From Chamaecyparis obtusa (taxonomy: Eukaryota > Streptophyta > Pinopsida > Cupressales > Cupressaceae), in contig BSBK01002160.1 of the NCBI GenBank assembly GCA_027943335.1, positions 377,001-441,000 on the forward strand: a stretch of DNA of 64,000 bases, in the 5' to 3' direction. Within the stretch, counting starts at the first letter, position 1; each line of letters starts with the position of its first letter. Shown here piece by piece: positions 11,200 through 23,030 of this stretch. Below the pieces are notes generated by a model. The model made no database searches, had not been told where the DNA came from, and worked only from the letters and a program-made list of their open reading frames with translations. Both the position numbers and the translations under genes were made by a program.

Positions 11200-12210
11200 C
11201 TAATTAGTAGGATGGTTCCTCATTAGATTCTTATTAGGTGTCACTATCTCAGTTTGTGCTTCAACTCTATGTTCTAATCTCGGTTCTTCTCTTATTTCCT
11301 CAATGTCATTCTGCAAATCACTGTTAGTTTCATAAAACAATTCAATATTTTCTTGATCACTTCTAGGATGAACTTCTTCATCTGATTCATAATCAAGTAT
11401 TCTTTCCTGAATTTTGAATTTCTCATCTACTTTAACATTTGTGCTCTCAACAATAGTCTTAGTTCTTTTATTGAAACATCTATAAGATTTTCTTTTCAAT
11501 GAATAGCCAATAAATATACCTTCATCACTTATGGGATCAAATTTACCGATGTCATCATCTCTCTTAATATAACATTTGCTTCCAAAAATTTTGAAATACT
11601 TATTTGATGGTGCATGTCCAAACCATAATTCATAAGGTGTCTTATCTATGTCTATTCTAATTTGTAATTTGTTCATTGTATATACTGTTGTATTCACTGT
11701 TTCTCTCCAGAATGTCTTCGCTAAATCATTCTCTAATAACATACCTCTTGCTACCTCAGTTACTGATATGTTCCTTCTTTCTACAATACCATTATGTTTA
11801 GGTGTTCTAGGGGCTAAAAATTGTCTCTTAATAGCATTCACTTCACAAAAAGTATTAAATTCCTCAGAAGCAAATTCTCCACCTCTATCAAACTTCAAAC
11901 ATTTAATCTTCATTCCAGATTCATTCTCAAATTTGTTCTTAATCAATCTAAACTTATCAAATTCTTCAAATTTTTCTTTAAGAAATACTATCCACATCAT
12001 TCTAGTAAAATCATCAATAAAAATCATAAAATACCTTTCACCATAGAATCCTCTAGTCCTTGTGGGACCACTCAGATATGTATGAACAATTTCTAATTTT
12101 GTTGTTGTGGTGAATTTCTTACTAGGAAAAGAACTTCTTTTTTGCTTAACCATAACACATTCTTTGCATATCATGTTAGTAGGTTTCATGATCTTAGGCA
12201 AATCTCTCAC
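11200..12210 (-). pseudogene. Copia C integrase core and hinge (336 codons), first catalytic Asp lost
   Basis: The minus-strand frame begins at the CX2C of the integrase zinc domain (CKEC). The core follows, but HTDL is changed to HTYL, so the first catalytic acid is Tyr. The second (FDRGGEF) and third (HNGIVERRN) are kept. FGSKCYI and IFIGYS mark the C-terminal module, followed by an acidic hinge towards RT. Even without other damage this integrase should be inactive. Confidence 0.9.
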
Positions 12211-12676
12211 CGCAAGTCATATGATGTCAGTTTTAGTAATCAAACATGTCTTCTCAGCAAGATTCAACTGAAATACATTACCTCCGGTTCTTGATCCAAT
12301 TCCAATCATGTTTCCATTCTTATCTTTGATCACACAAGTCTTCTCAGTAAACCAAACTTGATATCCCTTGTCAACTAACTATCCAATACTTAAAATATTA
12401 TGTTTCAATCCATCCACAAAGTAAACATTATCAGTGTTAGTCTTTCCATCAAGAGTAATAGATCATATTCCCTTTATCAAGCAAGGTGCATTATTTCCAA
12501 CTCTAACAATTCCCCATCATAGTTGTTAAAATTTATAAATTTCCTCATATCTCCAGTCATATGATGTGAATAAATATTGTCTATAATCCAATTAGTTTTC
12601 TTTTCTACTTGAGAAACTAAAGTTTTTTCTTCTTTAACTTCAATTTCAAAGTTTTCTTCTTTTATTGCTACAAATC
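12211..12676 (-). pseudogene. Copia C protease and integrase N-terminus, with internal deletion
   Basis: Minus-strand fragments show the protease site as IIDNIYSHHMTG, where the family has DSGC before SHHMTG, so the active-site Ser-Gly is gone. Further on, a TKTDII segment runs directly into AVRDLPKI. The LWHRRLCHVNF stretch with both zinc-binding His residues is missing, which implies a deletion of roughly 25-30 codons near 12215-12235. Several stops lie in this interval. Confidence 0.75.
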
Positions 12677-13641
12677 TTATGTCATACTTTCACTTAAGAT
12701 TTTCTCAGTGCTAGCCTCAAATTCCTCATCATTAGCATAATAACATTCTTTAGATCTTCTAGGTTTAAAATTCTTCTTATATTTCTTCACTCTCTCAGGG
12801 AATTTAGATGCGAAATGACCATATTCTTGACATGTCCAACATTTAAATATTTTCTTACCTTCAGGTTCTCTTTTCACAAGCAAGGCAATTCCTTCCTCAA
12901 TCTTTTTGTCTTCTTCAGTCTTAGATATGCTGTAATTGGCATAATCTCCACTGGCACTTATACTTCTTAACAAAGTAGGGCAAACACTAAGTTTGTTGAA
13001 TGTTGTTTCAATTCTAGGTAAGTCTCCAGACTATCTCAACCCTATCTCTGCTGCTTCTAATCTTCCAAGAAGAGTTTCTCTGGTAAAATTTTCAGTACAA
13101 GGTATAACTTGTTCAATCATCTGTGTTTTTTGCTTAAACACAGCTCAGTTTTTATTTTTAAGATCTTCCATATGATTTCATCTTTAGTTTTGTTACATTC
13201 ACAAGCTTTGATACCTGCAACAATCTCTGATATTCTACCAATATAACTTCTAATAGATTCATTTTCCATCATTCTTGCATCTCCAAATAAACATATCCAA
13301 TTTTGTAATCTGACTCTCTTAGCATGTACATCACCTTCAAAAGTAGATTGTAAAGCTAACCAAATTTCATGATATGTCCTTAGAATTTTTACCTCATTGT
13401 ATTCATTCTCCGAAAGAGCTAACAAAAGTGCTTCTATGGCAAGTATGTTACACATAAATAGATCTCTTTCTTTATCAGTGCAATCTTCAAGTTTGTCTTC
13501 TTCAATGATAGTCTTGTCATTCTTTGTAATCAACCAATATCCTGGTCCTAAACATAGCAGATGTGTCTTCATCTTTTCTTTCCAGCTATCATAGTTAACT
13601 CCATCAAACTTAGGACTTTCTTTCCTAAAATGAGTCGCCAT
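12677..13641 (-). pseudogene. Copia C gag
   Basis: The natural start is the ATG at 13639-13641 (MATHF), about 43 bp inside the primer-binding site. The longer frame upstream of it only reads through the LTR end and a G run. The gag fold is recognisable (FDGVNYDSWKEKM, EIWLALQSTFEGD, RVRLQNW). Stops and a frame break occur near 12974-13120. The zinc knuckle near 12808-12850 reads CWTCQEYGHFASKF, with the last Cys replaced by Phe. Gag would package the element RNA. Confidence 0.85.
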
Positions 13642-13683
13642 AGATCTCCTTAAGTTGTTAAATTTTTCCTTCAAGGACTTGCC

Positions 13684-13695
13684 GCTCTGATACCA
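13684..13695 (-). promoter_or_regulatory. Copia C primer-binding site (initiator tRNA-Met)
   Basis: An exact TGGTATCAGAGC on the minus strand, two bases inside the LTR end. It marks 13698-14889 as the 5' LTR. Confidence 0.93.
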
Positions 13696-13697
13696 AT

Positions 13698-14889
13698 TGT
13701 TAGAAAGTAAAGTCCACCAAGATAACTGAGGGGGGGGGGGGGGGGGGGTGGTGTGAATCAATTATCAGATAAAAATAACTTATAATACCATTATCAAATT
13801 TCAACCATATAACCAACGTAAACAGTAACCACACAAAGATAAACATACTCAATGACACAAGATATGTTAACTAGGGAACCTCTTGATCAGAGAGTAAACC
13901 CCGATGGGGATGGTACCCACAAAAGATGTACTAATATGAAAATTCCTTATGAGAAGATGGACTCTGTTAGGAGCCTTATGAAATACATTCAGTACATATC
14001 AGTCCCTATTAGGAGACTTTGAATCCCTATTAAAATATTCTAACCCAATTAGGAGTTATAGAAGGCAGAAGGACCCACTGTCCAAACATCTTCAAGGGAA
14101 AGATCACTAAACTTACTGTCCAACTAATCTTTATACTATTCAAATAGAATAATACCAAAAGAATAGCTTATCTTCACTCCTCTATCTGTGCCAAAATGAC
14201 ACCAACTATTTTTCTAGATCCCAGTACCAGATGTGCTCAATTCGCATATCCTCTTACAATATCATTCCATGCTCTCATTCATATCCTCATCACTTCTTAC
14301 AATCAAGGAAAACAATCTTTCCTTTATACCTCACTCAAATAATTGACAATAGAGTCGGCCAACAAGGCTTAACCAAATACAAAATACAACTTGTTACACA
14401 TTACATAATATTTCATAACCACATAAAACTATTGGCTTCTAAACTAAATAATTCTTCACACATGTGGCCTCTGACTATGTTGTCTCATCTAGGTCACCTC
14501 CAAAATTTCATCAACCTCTATTCAACTTCGCATGTCCAGATTCTATCCCGATTAGGAGATATAATCTAGCTATCACAAATCACTTCTTAGGAACACTGTC
14601 AGAATACAATTTCCACTGAATTACACATAAATGTCATGAATAATAGAATTTCTATATGCACTCTTAACCATAATCTCAAGCCACAATATAGAACAAGTCC
14701 TCAACTTTGCATAGCTTGATTTGTAATTCTCCATGTGCGCTAATTCAAACACTGTCTGCTTCTCTGTTAATCTCTAGTAGATCAATGTGTTGATATCAAT
14801 GACAAACACAGTCATGAATGCAACATACAAATATTATATAACTACTCGAATACTCCCCCATAGGACATATTCAACATTCATTCCTAACA
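13698..14889 (-). repeat. Copia C 5' LTR (about 1.19 kb)
   Basis: On the minus strand the repeat begins TGTTAGGAATG at 14889 and ends TTTCTAACA at 13698, with TGTTAG/CTAACA inverted ends and the primer-binding site next to it. The inner end carries a run of 19 G (plus strand 13730-13748), where the related copia D has GAGGGGGGTG. The second LTR is not in the window, so the length rests on the terminal motifs alone. Confidence 0.75.
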
Positions 14890-16751
14890 CAAGTATTGTC
14901 TTTGCTCAAACTAGTGTCATTTATAGTACAAGAGAAGAATGAAATTATTTACTTACAAAAGTGCCTACAATTTCCTTATGTTTTATTTATAGAAGCGTGT
15001 AAAGATTGAATTTTTGACACAAAATCCACATCAGCACTTTTCACTAAAATAAAATGGAGTCGATCAACAATTCAAAGGTCAAATGTAAACATTGACTAGA
15101 TACAAAGAGATTCTCTATAATATAGGAATAAAAGAAGTGCAATTATGACCATAACCGTCGAAATGATAAAGCATACCTATGTCCAAAGATAAGTGGTTTG
15201 TCAATCATCTGTTGAATGTAGTAATGGAGTCACAATAAGAGATGTCACATCAAATATAAGCAAGTACAAACTATCATGTCAAGATAACGACCCAAGAGAT
15301 TTAATAGAATCTATTTAAACTCCAAATACATGGATAACATAGTGGTGATAACTAAATAGGGACACCATGATCTAATCACACCATTAAACCACCATACCTT
15401 CTTTAAGAAATTAAGAATTATCCAATCATGTAATGAACATCACAAAATGTCTTTACTCATTAAGACATGACAAGACAGAAGAATATGAGGACAAAAGAAT
15501 ACGAGCATCTCATTTTCAGGCATGTTTCAATGCTTATCTAACATGACTAAATCCTACAAGTTATAGATTTTCCACACACATACATATATATTAAGTCAAT
15601 TTACATTCTTTTCAAATAGTATATTCCTCATTTAATATAATCCTAGAGTTAAACCACACTTTGATTGCCTCAAGTAGCACTTTTCCATTTTCTTGAATCT
15701 ATATTGATTTCCAATGGTGTTTATTTTGTAAATCATCAAATAAGAAGATTAAATGATCTAGTCAATGATCAAGATTTCATGTAATTAAATATAAAACAAA
15801 GAACCAAATGGTCCACTTAGAAATTCCAACAGATTTAATCATAAAAGCTTTCACAATCATTAGCTAAAATAAGATATAGTACAAAAGTATCAACAAACAT
15901 TTCCAAACTCGACACCTATAAATATGTGACTATCTTTGTTTCCAAATTTATCTTAATGAGGTAATGGTTATCAATTTATTAATTCTAAAGCTCAACTTCA
16001 GAAGTCATGGATGCCATATAATAATGGCACCAATAGTTTTAAATAAAAAATTAGCAAGTAAATAAATACAAAAATAGAACTGCTATCCACATCATCGGCA
16101 TAGTGATAATTGGATAAAAAATGCTCTTCTCGAGTAATTAGGCTTCAATTGCTTTCATTTGGGGAAAAAATAGTTTGTTAACTTTGTTTTGGATTTGTCA
16201 GAAGAATTAGCAAAGAAATCATCTAATGGGAGAGTATGGGAAGCCATTCAAAGGTGATGAAATTTCTAGTACCAAAAATGGTATTTGTAGAGATTGGACA
16301 AAATCAAACACACTAAGGCCTTAGCTTTACAACATGATAGCCAAGAACTATAAAAATTTCATGCCAGAAGAAGTATATACAATGTTCAAGGTACAATATC
16401 ATTTCTTTCTCCAAGGACTACAAAAAGGATTCAAGGAAGTATGCATGGTACCAATTATATATGTAGATAAATGCATTTAAGAGGAAAGGACTCTCTTTTC
16501 CTGCATCAAAATAGAAGCTTGACAATAGTGAAAACCTCTAACAAGAATAGGAATCTCATGGCCAACTTTACCCAAGAGAATGGGTCTTGAAAAGTGTAAT
16601 GATCACGAAAAGAAATGCACTAATATTTACATAAGAAGTTGTTAAGACAAACAAGGTTGAGATGTTGCCTAAAGAGTCAAAAGACACTTCCAGAGTGCAC
16701 TGCAACCTTGCTAGCATTCTCACTTACTGTAGTAAAAGGAAAATTTTAAAT
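14890..16751. other. Unassigned sequence, no gene recognised
   Basis: AT-rich DNA with no long frame and no clear LTR or terminal repeat. Plus-strand 16170-16480 has short coding-like runs (for example KVQYHFFLQGLQKGF) broken by stops, which could be an old gene or transposon remnant. It is the left flank of copia D: the sequence AGGGT at its end is duplicated at 24485. Confidence 0.5.
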
Positions 16752-16756
16752 AGGGT
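16752..16756. repeat. Target-site duplication of copia D, left copy (AGGGT)
   Basis: AGGGT lies directly before the LTR at 16757 and again directly after the other LTR at 24485-24489. A 5-bp duplication is what copia integrase makes. Confidence 0.9.
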
Positions 16757-18237
16757 TGTTAGAATAACTGAGAGGGGGGTGAATCATTTATCCACAGTCC
16801 CAAATCAAAATGTATAATCCAAAACAATTTACTTAAACTTCTGTAGCTTTGTAACTTAAAATACTATACTATCTATGCTTTTACCGATTACTAGTCAATA
16901 GCAACTAATGATTACCAACCAAATCTAACATGTAATATGTAAAGTATGATAACAAATAATCACCATAATGAACACATAACACAAAAGATTTCACGTGGAA
17001 ACCCTATGAAGGGAAAAACCACCTGGGACCAACAACCCAAAAAGGTTCACTCTTCTGAAGTGAGGTCGGTGAAGACCCAACCCTGTTATAGGTTACAAAC
17101 ACACTGTTAGGTGTGACCTTGTTAGAGGATTTAAGACCAACTGTTATCATCCAACCAGCATTCACTATGGGGTTGACATGATAACAATGTTCATTCTATG
17201 AATGACACATATAAGAATTTCAAGTCCACTCTATTAAGAGATTTCTCTGTTTACAATGGTTTGATCTGATTACAATACAACTTCAATTGTAGATTACAAC
17301 TTCAATTGTAGATTATCAGATCTATGTTTAGCCCATACAAATCCTCTGATCAGTATTTCAATTATGTATCACGATAATCAATGACTTACTATCGCTCTGT
17401 AATAGCTTTTCTGACACTTGGTAAACTCTGCAGTTCGGTTCTCATTAACTAGTTTGATCAGGCATACATGAAGCTTGTTCATGCGATAATTCTATAGTCC
17501 TTCTTTCGGCATAAGTTTCATAACAAAAACTCTAGTCTCTTAAATAGACAAGTAAACCATTTTCTTTTCCTTCATAAGATTTTGCCGCTTATTCTCCTTC
17601 ATCCATTTTTCCACTTAAACCTTCCTCGGCACTTGTGCCAATAAAATGTTTTGATTTCATCCTTTAGATCTTCCTTGAATTATGCTAGTTGTTGATCTTT
17701 GTAACAAACATTATCTCCATCACTGATTTTGATGTACTTTACAGCTCAACAATCTTTAACAGCTAAACTAATCATTTAATTATTTTCTCCTGCTCGGTTA
17801 ACAAAGAAATGCGTCAGTGACCACACGCTCAATTTATACTATGCTTGGTATACATTATGATGCTCAGTGTATACTATAATGCTTCATCAATCGACCACAC
17901 TGCCTTGTATCTTTCAACTCTTTTCCTCATCATAGATGAATGAAACATAATCAAGTCAATAACACAAGGTCATAGACTCATTAGTAAGCTACTCAATGTG
18001 TTCCTTATCCTCATCTATCATATACATCTTCCTCATGTAGATATTTTTGTTCTTCATCTCTTTTACTCTTTTTCTACAGATGTTTAGTTATAGTAACTTA
18101 CAAAATAAGTACTGTCAAACTAGTTGACATCAATGATAACATATTACTGATTCAATCATATTACATATCTAATCAACAACTTGGTGATCTCTAATCACAT
18201 ATCTTCAATTAGGTTCTAAATCAATTGTAGTTCATCA
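16757..18237 (-). repeat. Copia D 3' LTR (1481 bp)
   Basis: A direct repeat of 23031-24484, running from TGTTAGAATAACTGAG to GTAGTTCATCA on the plus strand. It keeps both canonical TG and CA ends. It has a local tandem duplication (CTTCAATTGTAGATTACAA, about 17280-17315) that the other LTR lacks, and a few other indels. The scattered differences between the two LTRs show that the insertion is not recent. Confidence 0.93.
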
Positions 18238-18758
18238 ATCTCTTCCTTTGGCATTGATAGCAACTCAAGTAATATGAAATATACCATACACATACCAAAT
18301 ATGTATTGTACAACTATGTGAGCTAATGTTGTACAAGCTCTCCCTAGCTTAATATGTTTAATCACTACATTACTCAACAACATTAATAATGTAGCTTTGA
18401 CATTCTGCAAATATGATCTTTTCAGCCCTCGGATTCCTTCTTCTGTTCTCAGTAACTGATCTTCAGTGCTCTCCCTTAGATAGATGTTTCAGTGTTCTCA
18501 TCAGTGCATATTGTTTCATATTGTTTATCTCTCCCTTTGACAACAATTCCAAAGAAATAAATAAACATACAGCTATGTAGTAGCCATGTAACTCTCTATT
18601 GTCCGGTGCATACTCTGTATCTCTGTAAACTGATATGCCAATTTGTTCCAGTTCTCCAAAATTTTCACAACCTTAGACATGATTCAAAGTGTGAACTATG
18701 CTACATCAACATGAATGATCTTCTGATAAGATTAGGCTGATGCAACATCCAGATCACC

Positions 18759-19421
18759 TTAGTGATCGGTAGACAGGGGACAGACCCCAAATCTAGTCCT
18801 CAAGTATTTAAATGTATCCTTCGGTAGAGGCTTTGTAAATATGTCTGCAAGTTGTTCTTTTGATGTAACAAACTCTAGCTTAACTTGCTTCTCCTGTACT
18901 TGTTCTCTTAAGTAGTGATACTTAATTGATATATGCTTTGTTTTAGAGTGCATCATTGTATTCTTTGAAATGTTTATTGCACTGGTGTTATCACAATATA
19001 TAATCACCAGTTCAGTGATTATCTCATTCATACCTTCTAGAACTTGCTTAATATATGCAATATTTGAACAGTTTGTAGCAGCAACAACATACTTTGCTTC
19101 GGCTGTAGACTAAGAAATGCAAGCTTGCTTCTTACTTGTCCATGTAACAAGTCTTTCACCAAAGAAAAATGCTCCCCTGGTGGTACTTTTTCTGTCATCC
19201 GCATTTCCAGCCCAATCAGCGTCAGTATAGAATCTGAGTTCAAACTTGCCTTCCTTAGGATACCATACTCCATAATCTTCTATTTTCTTTAGGTATCTTA
19301 AGATTCTATTTGTAGCAACCATGTGTGACTCTCTAGGGTTTGCAAAAAATCTTGCAACAATTCCCACAACATGTGTTATGTCTAGTCTACTATGCACTAC
19401 ATACATTAACTTACCAATCAT
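18759..19421 (-). pseudogene. Copia D RNase H
   Basis: Two minus-strand frames, 19110-19421 and 18759-19031, separated by a stop, together form the copia RNase H. Motifs are FYTDADWAG (first Asp), STAEAKY in place of STAEAEY (the expected Glu is Lys), CDNTSA, and the usual C-terminal TKHISIKYHYLRE and DIFTKPLP. The domain would remove the RNA strand during cDNA synthesis. The Glu change and the stop make it inactive. Confidence 0.9.
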
Positions 19422-19424
19422 TGA

Positions 19425-20348
19425 TCAGTACAGTGTCTGGTTCACTTTTGTAGTTTCATCTTCCTTAGTCAGTTTACATCTAGTAGCCATCAATGTTCCC
19501 ACAGGTTTAGCATCTTCCATGCCAAATGTCTTCAGTACTTCCTTGATATATTTGGATTGTGTGATGAATATACCATCATTCTGCTGAATCACTTGTAGTC
19601 CTAGAAAGAACTTAATCTCTCTGAACATAGACATTTCAAATTCACTTCTCATTTCATTAGCAAATGACTTACAAATTTGATCTTGTCCTCCAAATATAAT
19701 GTCATCCACAAATATTTCAGCAATAAGGATTGTATCATCAGTATCTCCTTTCATATACAAATTGTTGTTCTCACTTGTTCTAACAAATCCAATACTTAAC
19801 AAATAAGTATGCAGCCTTTCATACCAGGCTCTCGATGCTTGCTTCAATCCATATAAAGCTTTATGTAATCTACATACCATGTCTTTCTTTTCTGGATCAA
19901 TGAACCCTTCAGGTTGTTCTATGTAGACTTCTTCTTCAAGTATTCCATTCAGAAATGCTAACTTGACATCCATTTGATAAACTTTGAACTTTTTGTGTGC
20001 AGCATATGCAAGTAACATTCTGACTCCTTCTAATCTAGCAACGGGTGCAAAAGTTTCACCATAATCAATTCCTTCCTCCTGTGCATATCCTTTGCATACC
20101 AATCTAGCTTTATTTCTTGTTACTTCTCCATTCTCATTCTACTTGTTTCTGAATATCCACTTAGTACCGATAACATTCTTATCTTTAGGTCGGGGTACTA
20201 AGGTCCAGGTTTTTTTCTTCTCTATATGTTCTATTTCTTGTTTCATTACATTAACCCATTCATCATTTTCTAATGCAACTTTTACATTCTTCGGTTCATA
20301 ATCACAAACTAGACATGTACCTTGTCTTGCTTTACTCCTTGTTTGCAT
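19425..20348 (-). pseudogene. Copia D reverse transcriptase
   Basis: The 225-codon minus-strand frame 19425-20102 plus the N-terminal piece 20139-20348, with a stop between them. Motifs in order: [63 protein letters not shown], and the catalytic FVDD (commonly YVDD) followed by IIFGG. The catalytic aspartates are kept, so the stops are the main damage. Confidence 0.93.
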
Positions 20349-20354
20349 GCCAAC

Positions 20355-21967
20355 TTATCTGTCTCCAATGATTTGTGTCTCAGGATGGTATCTTCTGACA
20401 AAACTTGCCAGTATCTGATTTCTTCTTTCTTGTTCATCCTGTGCAGGTTCATTTGCTTGCTCGATGGGTGCTTCCTGCTCATCGGTTTCTTTTTCCTGTT
20501 CCTCGGTATTATTTTCCCACTGACCGATTGTCACTATCTGTTGCATCGGTAGATACTCAAGTTGTTCAATGTAAGTGAATATATTGTAGTCCTTAGGTTC
20601 CTTTATGCTTTCCTCTGCATTCTTATCATCAAACTCATCAACTCGAACATTAGTACTTTCAATCACTTTATTAGTTACTCTATTCAGACACTTGTATGCT
20701 TTACTTTTACTAGAATATCCTATAAATATCCCCTCATCACCTTTTGAGTCAAACTTTCCATTTCTTTCATCTTTCAAAATAAAACATTTGCTTCCAAAAA
20801 TTCTGAAATAACTTACAGTGGGTTTGTGTCCAAATCATAACTCATAGGGTGTCTTATTAGTGTCCTTCTTCAGTTGTACTCGGTTTAGCACATAGATAGA
20901 AGTGCTAACGGCTTCTCTCTAGTATGTTTGAACAAAATTCTTTTCTATCATTAATGTCCTTGTGTAGTCAACAATTGACCTATTCCTCCTTTCAGTAATG
21001 CCATTCTGCTGGGGTGTCCTCGGTGCAGAGACCTGTCTTTTAATACCATGCTCATTACAAAAATAAATTCAGAGATAAATTCACCAGAGATAAATTCACC
21101 TCCTCTATCAGATCTTAAGCATTTCAAATCTTTACCAGTCTCTTTTTCTACTTTTTATTTATACCACTTGAACATCTTGAATGCCTCAGATGTTTCTTTT
21201 AAGAACATGACAATCATTAACCTAGTATAATCATCAACAAAAAGAATAAAATATATGTCTCCATAATAACTCTGAGTTCTCATAGGACCACATAGGTTGG
21301 TATGAACCAACTCAAGTATCTTCTTTGTTGAATAGTCTTTGCTTTTGAAACTAGACTTAGTCATCTTACCTTTCTGACATTCATGACACATAACATGATC
21401 CAGCTTAGATAAGTTAGGAAGACCTCTAACTCTTTTCTTTTTACTGATCTTAATCATGTTATCAAAATTCACATGACATAACCTTTTATGCCACAACCAT
21501 GCATCTTCATCTTTCATCAATAAATAAGAAGATCGATCATTATCAGGATAAAATAGATTAACTCTGGATTGTGTACCAGTTCCAACAAGTCTTTCTCCAT
21601 CATCAAATATTTTCACCTTTTTGCTCTCAAAAGCAACTCGATGGCCTAAATTGTTCAGTTGTGCCACACTTAGAAAATTATAGTTCAATCCTTTTACCCA
21701 ATAAGAATTTTCACATTTTAATCTATCATTTATCATCAGGGATCCTTTACCTCTTACCATACAGGGTGCATCATTTCCCATTCTTACAGATCCTCCATTG
21801 TATTCTTCAAGATAATCAAAAAAAATTTCATCGCCAGTCATGTGATGGGTACAACCACTATCTATAATCCATGTATCATTCTTATTAACCTTAGAGATAA
21901 GTGTTGTTTCTACATACCTTTCATCTTCTTTAGAATCATCCTTCATTGCCACAAATACTACCTCCAC
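20355..21967 (-). pseudogene. Copia D protease, integrase and hinge
   Basis: The protease site is IIDSGCTHHMTG (about 21840-21875). The integrase zinc domain has LWHKRLCHVNF and CHEC. In the core the first acid is lost: HTDL reads HTNL (about 21297-21310); SDRGGEF and the Glu region follow after a stop at 21155-21157. A 15-bp tandem duplication (21071-21085 and 21086-21100) repeats five codons just after GGEF. The frame 20355-20777 has IFIGYS and an acidic hinge rich in Glu and Gln. An Asp-to-Asn change at the first catalytic position should abolish integration. Confidence 0.9.
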
Positions 21968-22066
21968 ATCATCATCAGTGTCGATATCAGTGATATCTTC
22001 TTCCTCAGTAATGTAGCAAACCTTCTTGCCTTTGTCATTATTATCTTAGTTATCTCTGTTGTAGTG

Positions 22067-22966
22067 TTAGTAGCCTCTGTTGTATCTTCTCCCATAACTT
22101 CCTTCAAATCGGTCTTTGGTTCTATCATCATCTTTCTTGTGTGGACATCTAGCAGCAATGTGACCAACTTCTTTATAGTTAAAGCATGCTAAAGGTAACT
22201 TACCTCTATACCTTCCTTTACCTTTAGGTAACCTTTTGGCCATAAGAGCTTCAATTTCATTAAGCTCATCATCAGTATTGCTATCACTATCATCCTTATT
22301 ATTTCTGCTACTAGACTTACCAATCTTCAGAGAAGTCATGAAAGCGAATTCAACATTGGGTGCAACACTATTATCATAATTATTCAGTTCAAATGTTGTA
22401 AGCTTTCCAATTAGATTATCAAGAGTGAGTGTGTTGTTACGTGCTGACCTATTTTCATGAATTGCAGATATTCTAATTCCATAGATAGGCAATAGGGTTC
22501 TCACAATTTTGCTTACCATAGTGTCTTCATTAATAACTCCATTTGATGCTCTAATAGCGTGAACTACCTCTTTTATTCTATTTGTGTACTGCGCAATGTT
22601 TTCACCTTCTTTCATCTTCATGTCATCGAATCTCTCTCTTAAGATTTCAGCTCTTGCTCTTTTGACATTCGCATCACCACTGTAAACTTGAGCTAACTTA
22701 TCCCACATCTGCTTAGTAGTAGTACAGTCCCTGATGTCTTCAAATTCGGCATCTGAATAGGAAGCATCAATCTCCATCATAGTAACATTATGTTCATGTC
22801 TATCGCTTACTTGATCAAGGGTTAAGGGACCAGTGGGTGGTGCAAGGTATCCATTTGTTATCAGATCTAGGGTAGAATTCCCAATCCTAGATATATGCAG
22901 CTTCATTTGACTTTGCCATATTGTGAAGTTATCCTTGTTTAGCTTTGGCACTTCCCTCTTAAACAT
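22067..22966 (-). pseudogene. Copia D gag (299 codons)
   Basis: It starts at the ATG 22964-22966, 51 bp inside the primer-binding site. The gag core shows KLNKDNFTIWQSQMKLHI, AREILRERFDDMKM and an IKEVVHAIRAS helix. Near the C-terminus the zinc knuckle reads CFNYKEVGHIAARC, with the second Cys changed to Tyr. It stops at 22067 before joining the protease frame, which is in the same register. Gag would coat the RNA; the damaged knuckle should weaken RNA binding. Confidence 0.92.
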
Positions 22967-23016
22967 TTTGAGACCTTTGTGTTGAAGTCCTTAAAACTCT
23001 GTTCCAAGAACCCAAA

Positions 23017-23028
23017 GCTCTGATACCA
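23017..23028 (-). promoter_or_regulatory. Copia D primer-binding site (initiator tRNA-Met)
   Basis: An exact TGGTATCAGAGC on the minus strand, two bases inside the 23031 LTR end. It shows that 23031-24484 is the 5' LTR. Confidence 0.95.
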
Positions 23029-23030
23029 AT

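Noticed and set aside
11648..12096. Plus-strand frames of 132 and 91 codons
   Set aside because: Antisense to copia C integrase; hydrophobic composition follows from the reverse strand.
13642..13761. Proline-run N-terminal extension of copia C gag
   Set aside because: It is read-through of the G run, LTR end and primer-binding site; the true gag start is 13641.
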